Both the position numbers and the translations under genes were made by a program. DNA of 64,000 nt from Mycobacterium dioxanotrophicus (GTDB taxonomy: Bacteria; Actinomycetota; Actinomycetes; Mycobacteriales; Mycobacteriaceae), in the NCBI RefSeq assembly GCF_002157835.1, contig NZ_CP020809.1, forward strand, positions 4,030,001-4,094,000, written 5' to 3'. Of the stretch, positions 47,942-55,383 are shown piece by piece (position 1 is the stretch's first letter; every line of letters begins with the position of its first letter). The notes below the pieces were generated by a model that saw only the letters and a program-made list of their open reading frames with translations, was not told where the DNA came from and did no database searches.

Positions 47942-48177
47942 AGGCAGCCGAACCGTGTCGCGTTCGTCGGCAGCCTCAGACATCGCCTAGCTTTCGCCGC
48001 AATCGCCTTCGTCGTGGGGCGGGAGCCGTCTTCGAGCCGGGCCGCGACCCCGGCCGATTTCGGCGGTCAGCCCCCTTAGGGGCACACGGCTCGTCCTTCC
48101 TGTTTCAGCGGGACGTGGCAGGTGGTCGCGGAACCGTTCAGACCACATCCCGCACGACACAGGAGGTTTAGTCCACA

Positions 48178-51096
48178 ATGGTTGAATCCGCACGTCTCAA
48201 GAACCGGGCCCGCCGCTACATGGCCGCCCACCCCGGCACCAAGTACCAACAGGCACTCGACGCGGTCACCGCCACCGAAACTGACAGCGCGCCAGACACC
48301 TCTACCGCGTCCATCAACGACATCCCGGACTTCTTCGAAGCCCTCGGGATTTCCGACATCTCCACCCACGACTTCCAGGCGACATGGGCGGCCAACGACC
48401 GCACTGATGAGATTAAAATCCCGGTCGCACTCCACCGTGAAGGCGACCAACTCCTACCGGAATTGAGCTATCTGAACTTCTACGAGGAGAATCGCGGCGG
48501 CAACGGCCCGCACGGGGTGATCGCTGGACGAACGGGCAGCGGGAAGAGCCGTTTCCTGCGAGCAATCGTCCTTGCACTGATGTCCAAATACAGCCCCGAC
48601 AGGATCGGATTCCTCCTCGCGGACTACAAGGGCGGAGCGACATTCCGGGACATGGACCCCGGCCGGTGCCCACATGTGCTGGCCAACATTTCCAACCTAG
48701 CTGACGACCCCGAGATGGTGGATCGCCTCGGCTTGGTGATCGAGGGCGAAATTGTCCGCCGCATGGAGTTCATCACCGGCGAAAAGGGATGCAAGGACAT
48801 CTTCGAATACCGCGAGCAGCAACGACAGCACCCCGGTGAGCTTGACTGGCCTCCGCTGCCAAATTTGTTCGTGATCATCGAGGAGTTCAATAGGCCCCGT
48901 CCGAGACAACGAGGAATCGACGAACTTCTCACTCGCGTCGGCCGCGTTGGCCGTTCACTTGGCATGCACCTGGTCATGTGCAGTCAGCACGTCGAACGGT
49001 CCACGTTTGGCGAGCTGTTGGAGCAGCTTGCATTCCGCTACTGCCTGGCAGTGAGTTCACCACATCAATCGATCACCATGATCGGCACCGACGCCGCTGC
49101 AAGATCGTCAGGCGGCCCGCTTACCGGGAAGATCTGGCGTAGGTTCAGCTGCGACGAAGCACCCGTCGAGATCAGAGCGTTGGACCACAGCGCTCCAGTT
49201 TCTGGACGCAATGCCACGATGGCTGACGCGCTGCTTGATCGGCTGTCGCGTGAACCAGCTCCGGATGTGCGCCGGTTGTGGACAAAACCACTGCGGGAGC
49301 CAGTAACACTGCCAGAACTTGGATTACAGCGCCAAAAGGATGGGCTCGGGATTCAGATCGGCTACCTTGACGACCCGCTGCATCACCGAACCCTCCCCTG
49401 GACAATAGATCTCGGCTCAAACACCCCGCACTGGCTCATCTCGGGGGACCCCGGATCCGGGTGCACCACGACGCTGCAGACCCTTGTGCTGGCGGCCTGC
49501 GCGCAGCACACGCCCCAGCATGTCTCGTTCGTTCTCCTCGACAGCCGCTCCGGTCAGTTGCACGCGGTCGCCGAGTCGGCGAACGTGATCGCCTATGCCC
49601 ACAGTGGGGATGCTGAAAGCGTGAAAGCGGCTCTGGACGAGATCGATCGGTTGATGAAGCTGCGTCACGACGCTGTCACCCGACCTCACAGCGCAGGGAT
49701 AGATGCCTATCTGGCGGGTAGGAACACCGACACGGTTCCCGGCGATCCCTACGGCCACGTGATCGTCGCCGTTGATGGGCTTGCAGGTTTCGCCGGATTC
49801 GGGGCCGGTGGAGGTTCGGTAATACACCGAATCGCCGCTCTCGGCCGCGAACTGGGTGTACATCTTGTGGCAACAGACCAGACCCGCGCACAGGAGACCT
49901 CCCCCGGGCTCGAGGCGAACTTCTCCAGACATATCCAGCTTCCATGCGAGCACTACCACCGCGCTCACGCCCCGAACATTCTCCGAGCGCGGTTCGACGC
50001 TGAGATCCCCCGGGACCAGCCCGGCCGCTCGATCGACCCTGTTACCGGACTGCAGGCGCGCGTTGCCCTCCCAGTCGCCGGCAGCATCGAACCGGACGGA
50101 CTGAACGTTGACCGAACCTCGGCTGTTCAGGAACTGAGCAGAGCGCTGTCTTCAGGCATCGACCCGGTCGAGAAGCCGACACCTGAACGTCTCGCGGAGA
50201 TCGCTGACGCCGCTCGCCGGTCCGAGTTGCAGGTGATTCACGGTGAGATCGACAACCTGATTGGACGAAACGCTGTTAAAGACCAGTTGCGCCGAACCCT
50301 CGCGTCGGCGCAGGTATCTGCAGAACGAAAGCGGCGCGGCCTGGGGAGCATCGGTGCCGTAGAGCGCACGTTCGTCGTCACCGGTCATCCTGGAACCGGA
50401 AAGTCACATACCGCTGACCTGCTCGCCCGCGCGTTGTACACGTGCGGACTCACTCGCAGTTCAAAAGTCGTTGTGGCCGGCTGGACGCAGCTCGCGGGCG
50501 CGAACCCGGGCGATACAGTGGATAAGGTTCAGGCCGTACTTGAGGAAGCCAGCGGCGCAACCCTCATCATTCACGATGTCCAGCCGTGGCATGCGGCGGA
50601 GATTTCGGACATGCTCGTGGACAAGCTGGATGACGGTGGTAGTGGCGGCGACATCGCGCTGATCCTCACCGGCCATCCATCAGACGTGGCGCATCTCTTC
50701 GTAACGAATCGCAGGCTGGATTCTCTGCTTGGCGCGCGAATCGACCTCGCACGCCCCACGGCGGCCGAACTCTGGCAGCACCTGCAACGGTTCGCCCACA
50801 AAACTGGCCGCCTGCCAGCGGCCGGCTCGGAAGAGACGTTCTACACAGAGGTCGAGCACCTGTTCGAGCACACCGACGAAGACCACTCACCGCTCGATGT
50901 GCTTTCCAACATTCGGTTCGCGAGCTACATCGTCGAGCACGCAGCGCGTGCGTCCATTGCGCGCTTGACGGACACCGACCTTTCGAAATTGACAGATGCG
51001 CAGCTGACAGAGCTGACCGCTGAAGACATCGTCATCGCGGTGCGAGGGATCGACGCACGCACCCGATCAGTCCCGAAGGGCGCCAGGGGGCACTGA
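48178..51096 (+). CDS. Type VII secretion-like ATPase: EccC-type FtsK domains fused to an EccA-type AAA+ domain
   Basis: 972 residues, no transmembrane helix. Residues 1-105: short helical lead. About 106-345: EccC-like FtsK/SpoIIIE ATPase with Walker A GRTGSGKS (117-124), DYKGGATF (149-156), LFVIIEEF (230-237) where the usual Walker B Asp is Glu, and MCSQHVER. About 385-650: a second FtsK-type domain, but its P-loop is GDPGSGCTT (423-431), Cys replacing the catalytic Lys; AVDGLAG follows. About 685-960: EccA/CbbX-like AAA+ domain, P-loop GHPGTGKS (736-743), IIHDVQPW in place of the DE box, and TGHPSDVAHLFVTNRRL. Canonical EccC has N-terminal membrane helices and EccA is separate. With the WXG100, EspG-like and Esp-like genes downstream, a role in type VII export or DNA transfer is inferred. 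CAGGAGG precedes the ATG. Confidence 0.88.
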   Translation: MVESARLKNRARRYMAAHPGTKYQQALDAVTATETDSAPDTSTASINDIPDFFEALGISDISTHDFQATWAANDRTDEIKIPVALHREGDQLLPELSYLNFYEENRGGNGPHGVIAGRTGSGKSRFLRAIVLALMSKYSPDRIGFLLADYKGGATFRDMDPGRCPHVLANISNLADDPEMVDRLGLVIEGEIVRRMEFITGEKGCKDIFEYREQQRQHPGELDWPPLPNLFVIIEEFNRPRPRQRGIDELLTRVGRVGRSLGMHLVMCSQHVERSTFGELLEQLAFRYCLAVSSPHQSITMIGTDAAARSSGGPLTGKIWRRFSCDEAPVEIRALDHSAPVSGRNATMADALLDRLSREPAPDVRRLWTKPLREPVTLPELGLQRQKDGLGIQIGYLDDPLHHRTLPWTIDLGSNTPHWLISGDPGSGCTTTLQTLVLAACAQHTPQHVSFVLLDSRSGQLHAVAESANVIAYAHSGDAESVKAALDEIDRLMKLRHDAVTRPHSAGIDAYLAGRNTDTVPGDPYGHVIVAVDGLAGFAGFGAGGGSVIHRIAALGRELGVHLVATDQTRAQETSPGLEANFSRHIQLPCEHYHRAHAPNILRARFDAEIPRDQPGRSIDPVTGLQARVALPVAGSIEPDGLNVDRTSAVQELSRALSSGIDPVEKPTPERLAEIADAARRSELQVIHGEIDNLIGRNAVKDQLRRTLASAQVSAERKRRGLGSIGAVERTFVVTGHPGTGKSHTADLLARALYTCGLTRSSKVVVAGWTQLAGANPGDTVDKVQAVLEEASGATLIIHDVQPWHAAEISDMLVDKLDDGGSGGDIALILTGHPSDVAHLFVTNRRLDSLLGARIDLARPTAAELWQHLQRFAHKTGRLPAAGSEETFYTEVEHLFEHTDEDHSPLDVLSNIRFASYIVEHAARASIARLTDTDLSKLTDAQLTELTAEDIVIAVRGIDARTRSVPKGARGH

Positions 51097-51100
51097 ACAA

Positions 51101-51141
51101 GTCCCACGATCCCGGCCGCTCCGGGGCTGGGGTCGTGGGAC
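51101..51141 (+). terminator. Strong hairpin after the ATPase gene
   Basis: GTCCCACGA at 51101-51109 pairs with TCGTGGGAC at 51133-51141, with eight more inner pairs, giving a stem of about 17 pairs four bases past the stop. No T-run. The remaining DNA to 51379 shows nothing else I can call. Confidence 0.65.
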
Positions 51142-51379
51142 CCTCACCGTGGCAGCCACTTGCAGAGTGGCCCACCACCCGTCCACACCGATAGCGCCTC
51201 GGGGGCGCTGGGTGCGCATGGAACGGTGCCATATCCTTCGATGCGAATCGTGCCTCTTGGCGCATCTGGTGCAGTGGTGGTTATGGCCGGGCGGGTGCCC
51301 GGGCGTGGCGATCACATCTTCGTCGCGATATCGGCAGTAATTTCACGGTCTTGCAGCTCGTGCTGCACCATAAGAACCC

Positions 51380-51835
51380 ATGAGCACAACTGGCTCCGCC
51401 GAAGGCACGTTGGTCAGCATCGGCTACGAGGGAAAGACCGCCAGTGACCTTGTAGCCCAGCTGCTTGAACAGGACGTGCGCGTCCTCGTCGACGTTCGCC
51501 TCACTCCGCTCAGCCGTAAGCCTGGGTTGTCGAAAACGAAGCTGTCCGAAGCGCTCGCTGCCGTCGGCATCGGCTACATCCACCACCGCGCGCTCGGCAA
51601 CCCCAAGGACAACAGGGCAGGGTTCCGTGCCGGCGAGCCGGAGTCCCGCGCGCGGTACCGAGAGGTGCTCGAGAGCGCCGCGGCGTCCGATGCTCTGGCC
51701 CACGTCTGCGAGCTGCTCGAGGATGGAGCGGTGGCGCTGCTGTGCTTCGAACACAATCACGCCGAGTGCCACCGCGACATCGTGGTGCGCCAGCTCCTGA
51801 AAGCCTGCCCGGATGCCGCCGTCGTGCACGTCTAG
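51380..51835 (+). CDS. DUF488 family protein
   Basis: 151 residues. Family signatures: LVSIGYEGKTASDLVAQLLE, VLVDVRLTPLSRKPGLSK and LLCFEHNHAECHRDIVV, with the conserved Cys/His segment near the C-terminus. DUF488 proteins are small, of unknown function, and frequent in genomic islands. Its stop overlaps the stop of the convergent gene 51832-52698 by four bases. No clear ribosome-binding site. Confidence 0.88.
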   Translation: MSTTGSAEGTLVSIGYEGKTASDLVAQLLEQDVRVLVDVRLTPLSRKPGLSKTKLSEALAAVGIGYIHHRALGNPKDNRAGFRAGEPESRARYREVLESAAASDALAHVCELLEDGAVALLCFEHNHAECHRDIVVRQLLKACPDAAVVHV

Positions 51836-52698
51836 TTGAACAATGCCAATTCAGTCTTTGGGTACCAGACCCCGAGCACTGAGAACGACCCACGATGTAG
51901 GGCCTGATTGCCGACGTAGAAGTGCACGTCCCGCTCCGGTGCGAGCATCAAGTCGCGCCAATTCCCGTAGAGCATTTCGCGAGCTTTTGCTTCGCCGTGC
52001 TGTGTTTTCCAGTCACGGCCCGCCTGACCGGCTTCCCAGTCGAGCACCTTCTGTCTGTGTCCGCGGCATTTGGGGGCTTCACAGCGGTACCGGTAGCGGA
52101 TGGCGAACGGCGCTGGTTCCAGCGGCTTCATGGCCGTGCCGAACAAGTCCTGTGCTGACGCCTTCTCAACTTTTGCTTGCTCGACATCCGACCACGGGTC
52201 ACCTTCTGCGACATCGACTTCGACATCCATCGGCTTGATCAAGCCGAGCGAAGGTGAGGGCGTGCCCATACCGCCTTTTGGGTTGCTCTCAATCAGGTCG
52301 CACATCGAGGTGGCGCCAACCAGCTCACCGAGAAGCTGACGCCGCCGCAACCAGTTGTGTTTGGTCCCGACGTGCTCGATGTGCACCATCTCTTCCTGGC
52401 GTGGTCGAAACGACTCGGGGCGGTTGTCATTGGACTGCGTGTAGGTGCCGTTAAGTCGGAGGATCTCGTACTTCTTGAACTGCTTGTCGAAATCCTCATT
52501 GCGGAACTTCACCGGGTAGAGACGAATCCACTCCGGACGACCACGGTCGAGTCGCACACCGGCGACGCAGACGGTCTCCAAGTACTTGTCGCTAGGGTTT
52601 GGGTAGGTCTTGACCGTGATCATCACCTCCGCGGTCTCCTCGCCCGGCCGTGGAGGCTTCAGCCCTCCGGCGCTGTCCCCTTCAACGCTTCCTGCCAT
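51832..52698 (-). CDS. Unknown protein with zinc-finger-like segment, paired with DUF488
   Basis: 288 residues as given; GTG/ATG codons near 52623 giving MITVKTYPNPSDKYLETVCV are a likely alternative start. Features: VRLDRGRPEWIRLYPVKFRN, HVGTKHNWLRRRQLL, and YRCEAPKCRGHRQKVLDWEA where C-x4-C-x2-H could bind zinc. Ends FYVGNQALHRGSFSVLGVWY. I do not recognise a named family. The tail-to-tail overlap with DUF488 suggests the two stay together, as in many island-borne defence or toxin pairs; this is inference. Confidence 0.7.
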   Translation of the reverse strand: MAGSVEGDSAGGLKPPRPGEETAEVMITVKTYPNPSDKYLETVCVAGVRLDRGRPEWIRLYPVKFRNEDFDKQFKKYEILRLNGTYTQSNDNRPESFRPRQEEMVHIEHVGTKHNWLRRRQLLGELVGATSMCDLIESNPKGGMGTPSPSLGLIKPMDVEVDVAEGDPWSDVEQAKVEKASAQDLFGTAMKPLEPAPFAIRYRYRCEAPKCRGHRQKVLDWEAGQAGRDWKTQHGEAKAREMLYGNWRDLMLAPERDVHFYVGNQALHRGSFSVLGVWYPKTELALFN

Positions 52699-52799
52699 CT
52701 GGGCAGATTAACGGCTCCAGTAGCTACTACTTCGCAGATCGGGGGCGCAGGTCGTCCGCATGGTCACCTTCGCGGTGACTCGGAGCAGAATTCGCCAGC

Positions 52800-53015
52800 T
52801 CAGCTGTCGATCATGTCGATATCGCGCATCAGGTCGCTGTACACCTGGGCAAGCGCTGCATTCTTGTCAGCCGGCGCGCCGTCATGTGCCCCACCGAGAG
52901 CAACGATCTCAGCTTGAGCTGCAGCTGCCCGCGTGGCGATCTTGTCGATGTTCTGGCGAAAAGTGCTCGCCTCGCTGTCTGTGTAGACCAGGTGGTCACA
53001 GGTAGTGGCGGTCAT
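52800..53015 (-). CDS. Small helical protein
   Basis: 71 residues; GAGAGGG precedes ATG 53015. Almost wholly helical: STFRQNIDKIATRAAAAQAE and NAALAQVYSDLMRDIDMIDS with a short GGAHDG turn between, so an antiparallel helical hairpin is likely. It loosely resembles WXG100-size folds but is too short and lacks the motif. Function unknown. Confidence 0.65.
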   Translation of the reverse strand: MTATTCDHLVYTDSEASTFRQNIDKIATRAAAAQAEIVALGGAHDGAPADKNAALAQVYSDLMRDIDMIDS

Positions 53016-53181
53016 CTGGGCCCTCTCGGTGGTGGCATCGCTGCTGAACAGATGCCCAGACACTAGGAACCACCGCGGTCTTCGCCCAATCTGCAGGCAC
53101 GACACGCCGACACAGCACGGTCACATCGCTGTTTCCGTCCCGCAGCGCGCACGCGGCGCCTACCGCGCTGCTCTCTCACAG

Positions 53182-53397
53182 CTATCGGGATTCGATCGCG
53201 TCCCTTACCCAGTCGAGTTCGTGCGAAATCTTGTGCAACGCATCGATCTTCGCCTGCTCTTGATACGCCGACAACAGCGCGATCTGCATGGGATCTGGTT
53301 GGGTGGACGCTTTCTGAAGCGCCTCCAACGTCTCGGCCGCCTTCTTGCGAGAAGCGTCGGCCCGGTCGGCCACCGCGCGATATTCCTTGTCTCTCAC
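53182..53397 (-). CDS. Small helical protein
   Basis: 71 residues from GTG 53397 (VRDKEYRAVADRADASRKKA); a GTG nine bases upstream is equally possible. Heptad-like helices (AAETLEALQKAS and ALLSAYQEQAKIDALHKISH) suggest coiled coil. Function unknown. It lies in a leftward series with the 52800-53015 and 53516-54079 genes. Confidence 0.55.
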   Translation of the reverse strand: MRDKEYRAVADRADASRKKAAETLEALQKASTQPDPMQIALLSAYQEQAKIDALHKISHELDWVRDAIESR

Positions 53398-53515
53398 TGA
53401 TTCCACACGGCGATCTTCACACGCGATGGCCCGTCTGCCGCGAACCGAGATTCGTGTCTCGCGCTTATTCGGCCCACGACCGGCCCAGTCTCGCCGCGAA
53501 TCGAGCGGTGTGTCG

Positions 53516-54079
53516 TCAGGAGGCCCGCCCGTCCCAGTACCGAGGTGGCAACATGCGAGCACCGCGCAGTGCGCGCAGAAGAGCGGCCCCGTGGCGTTCG
53601 GGGATGAAGTCTGCATCGGCGATCACGACGTCGTTGGGGCTCAGCGGTTGCGTGCCGGCGATGCGAACCCGCACGACCCTCAGTCCGCGAGACGCGTAGA
53701 ACCGGTTGCGCATGAGGTCCTCGGCCACACGCTCTGGGGTCCCGTGCCAGCGCTCAGGGTCGACTTCCACCACCGAGAACGGTTTTCGCACAAGGATATC
53801 GGGGGTAAAGAATCGGTTCTTCCCCGCGCTGTCACGCCCCATACACATCAGCGTGCCTTGCGGGTAGGTCCGGTAGCCGGCGTTCTCGATGACCTGGCGC
53901 ACGCGCTGTTCGGTCTTGCTGGTCGCCGTCGAGCCGTCGGCGGCCAGATCTCCGGGCCGGGCCCGTTGGCGGTCCATCCGAGGCAGCACGGGCGGAGTTT
54001 TGCGCTGGGCCCACCAGACCGTGGCCCACAGCACCAGCAGCGCTAGAGGGACCGCTGGGTGCAGGAGAAACTCGATCAC
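53516..54079 (-). CDS. Membrane-anchored Vsr/DUF559-like endonuclease-fold protein
   Basis: 187 residues from a GTG. One N-terminal membrane helix (AVPLALLVLWATVWWAQ, residues 9-25), then a cytoplasmic domain with the layout of the PD-(D/E)XK nuclease family close to Vsr and DUF559: Glu in SKTEQRV (57), FFTPDILV with Asp 94, and SVVEVDPERWHG with Glu 105, Asp 107 and His 112, ending YASRGLRVVRVRI. Catalytic residues look complete. A nuclease tied to the membrane could process element DNA during transfer or attack incoming DNA. The start has no ribosome site; the open frame extends to 54190. Confidence 0.65.
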   Translation of the reverse strand: MIEFLLHPAVPLALLVLWATVWWAQRKTPPVLPRMDRQRARPGDLAADGSTATSKTEQRVRQVIENAGYRTYPQGTLMCMGRDSAGKNRFFTPDILVRKPFSVVEVDPERWHGTPERVAEDLMRNRFYASRGLRVVRVRIAGTQPLSPNDVVIADADFIPERHGAALLRALRGARMLPPRYWDGRAS

Positions 54080-54245
54080 AGACGGTGACTGTAGGAAGCC
54101 GTCACAGTTTGGGCGCCCGCGGCGCGAGACCATCACTCGGATCGCCGGCGTCGGGCACTCAGCGCCTATACCTCGTTCGCCCCTTCCCAACGCCTACCCG
54201 ATGTTGGTCTTCGCTGCGGGCTGCTGCTAACCAGACCTCCCCGAG

Positions 54246-54573
54246 TTTCACCGTAAATTACCCATTTGACCTGCGGTAACTGTCAGTAAATCGGTGACTT
54301 TTCGGTTCACCTGCACCAATGCGTAGCTGTCGTGGGAATGGGGGGTGCCTCTGACAGCTCGGCGTGACAGGAGGAAACAGGGTCTATAGGTGGAAGCTCA
54401 TTAGTTAGCTGTTCTAGATACATATCTTTACCTGCATTCTCTCTGAAACAGAGAATATCCGCTGTCGGAGGCACCCCCTATTCCCACGACAGTTGCGTGT
54501 TTGCCCAGCTGAGCGGTGAATTGACCGGATCGGTGACAGTTACCGCAGGTCAAATGGGGAATTTACATGGAAA
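54246..54573. repeat. Nested long inverted repeats: candidate origin or transfer site
   Basis: Outer arms 54246-54285 and 54534-54573 are 40 bases with four mismatches; the inner 33 bases of each (54253-54285, 54534-54566) match at all but one position. A second pair lies inside: 54325-54358 and 54461-54494, 34 bases with three mismatches. The centre (54359-54460) is AT-rich and holds another hairpin, ATTCTCT/AGAGAAT near 54437. Together they could extrude a large cruciform. The base composition contrasts with the GC-rich flanks. Candidate replication origin, oriT-like site or partition site. No gene is called inside. Confidence 0.85.
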
Positions 54574-54801
54574 CACGGGGAGGTTCAGCGCGTCCGGGAC
54601 AATTTACATCCGACAAATCCAGCGGGAAACCGGGAACCGGTCTGTCGAAAGTTTTGTTCGGACAGAAGGATGCGGCATTCGTGAGACGTCCTCGAATAGG
54701 GCGGCCGGAACTCCGCCATTTACCATCCGGACGCGTCGCAGTGGCGCTGCAGATCCCGCTCCAGCGGTGCCGGTCGGGAGTTCAGCGGCAAGCCGCGATG
54801 A
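54574..54801. other. Non-coding stretch with ATTTAC hexamers
   Basis: Continuation of the origin-like region. The hexamer ATTTAC (either strand) occurs at 54253, 54285, 54561, 54602 and 54718, five times in under 500 bases, high for this GC content, so iteron-like binding sites are possible. A rightward frame from 54567 (85 codons) exists but its composition is not protein-like and it starts inside the inverted repeat. Confidence 0.45.
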
Positions 54802-55383
54802 TCAGGCGGTGCATGGAGATGTGAACGCCCCGAGAAGGTGACGCCAGTCGTCCGCACCGGTAGTGCGGATCCGGCGGTGCAGCGCATCGCGGGACACTCC
54901 GAGCTGTCGGGCCACCCACACCCGCGGAATCAGCTGAGCGCACCCCGCGGCGATGAGTGAGCAGGCCGCATCCGAGGCGTCGCGCAGACCGTTGAGGGCC
55001 ACTTCGGCCATCGCGGCATCGATCCCGGCCCCACACAACCACGCCAGCTCTTTCTCTTTCGGCGAGGTTTCGAGTGAGCCGGCCGCCACGACCAGCGCGG
55101 CGCCGGTGTCCGTCGACGGGTGCATGAGCCACTGTTCGCAGGCCAGCGCAAGGTCTGTGCACCGCTGGTCGGAGTCGATCAGTGCCTGCATCAGTGTTGA
55201 GAGTGGACCTGCCTTGCGGCGGGCCGTGACACCGTCCCCGGAAGAGGACTCGGCGATCAGCGGGTACAGGGCCCGGGCCGACTGCGCCCGCACCGGTTCG
55301 ACTCGGATCAGCGCCGCTGAAAGTGCGGCCGCCGCTGCATGTTCCGGGGTTGCGGGCTGCCGCCACCACGTGGGGTCGCTCAT
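54802..55383 (-). CDS. Helical protein with C-terminal helix-turn-helix
   Basis: 193 residues, mostly Ala-rich helices. The last 45 residues include IPRVWVARQLGVSRDALHRR, a plausible helix-turn-helix, followed by IRTTGADDWRHLLGAF. The ATG overlaps the stop of the S1 protease gene (ATGA). It ends next to the inverted-repeat region, so it could bind that DNA or regulate the divergent secretion genes (inference). No family recognised. Confidence 0.65.
   Translation of the reverse strand: MSDPTWWRQPATPEHAAAAALSAALIRVEPVRAQSARALYPLIAESSSGDGVTARRKAGPLSTLMQALIDSDQRCTDLALACEQWLMHPSTDTGAALVVAAGSLETSPKEKELAWLCGAGIDAAMAEVALNGLRDASDAACSLIAAGCAQLIPRVWVARQLGVSRDALHRRIRTTGADDWRHLLGAFTSPCTA

Noticed and set aside
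51149..51340. 63-codon frame between the ATPase and DUF488 genes
   Set aside because: No ribosome site, Cys/Trp/Arg-rich composition typical of noise in GC-rich DNA.
52800..53015. Third WXG100-like protein
   Set aside because: Helical hairpin but only 71 residues, no WXG-like turn, no partner gene of matching size next to it.
54246..54573. MITE or insertion sequence
   Set aside because: Terminal repeats are present but there is no matching target-site duplication at the ends and no transposase; nested second inverted repeat also does not fit.
54567..54824. 85-codon rightward frame starting at the edge of the inverted repeat
   Set aside because: Starts inside the repeat arm, has no ribosome site, and the sequence lacks any structured look; treated as non-coding.
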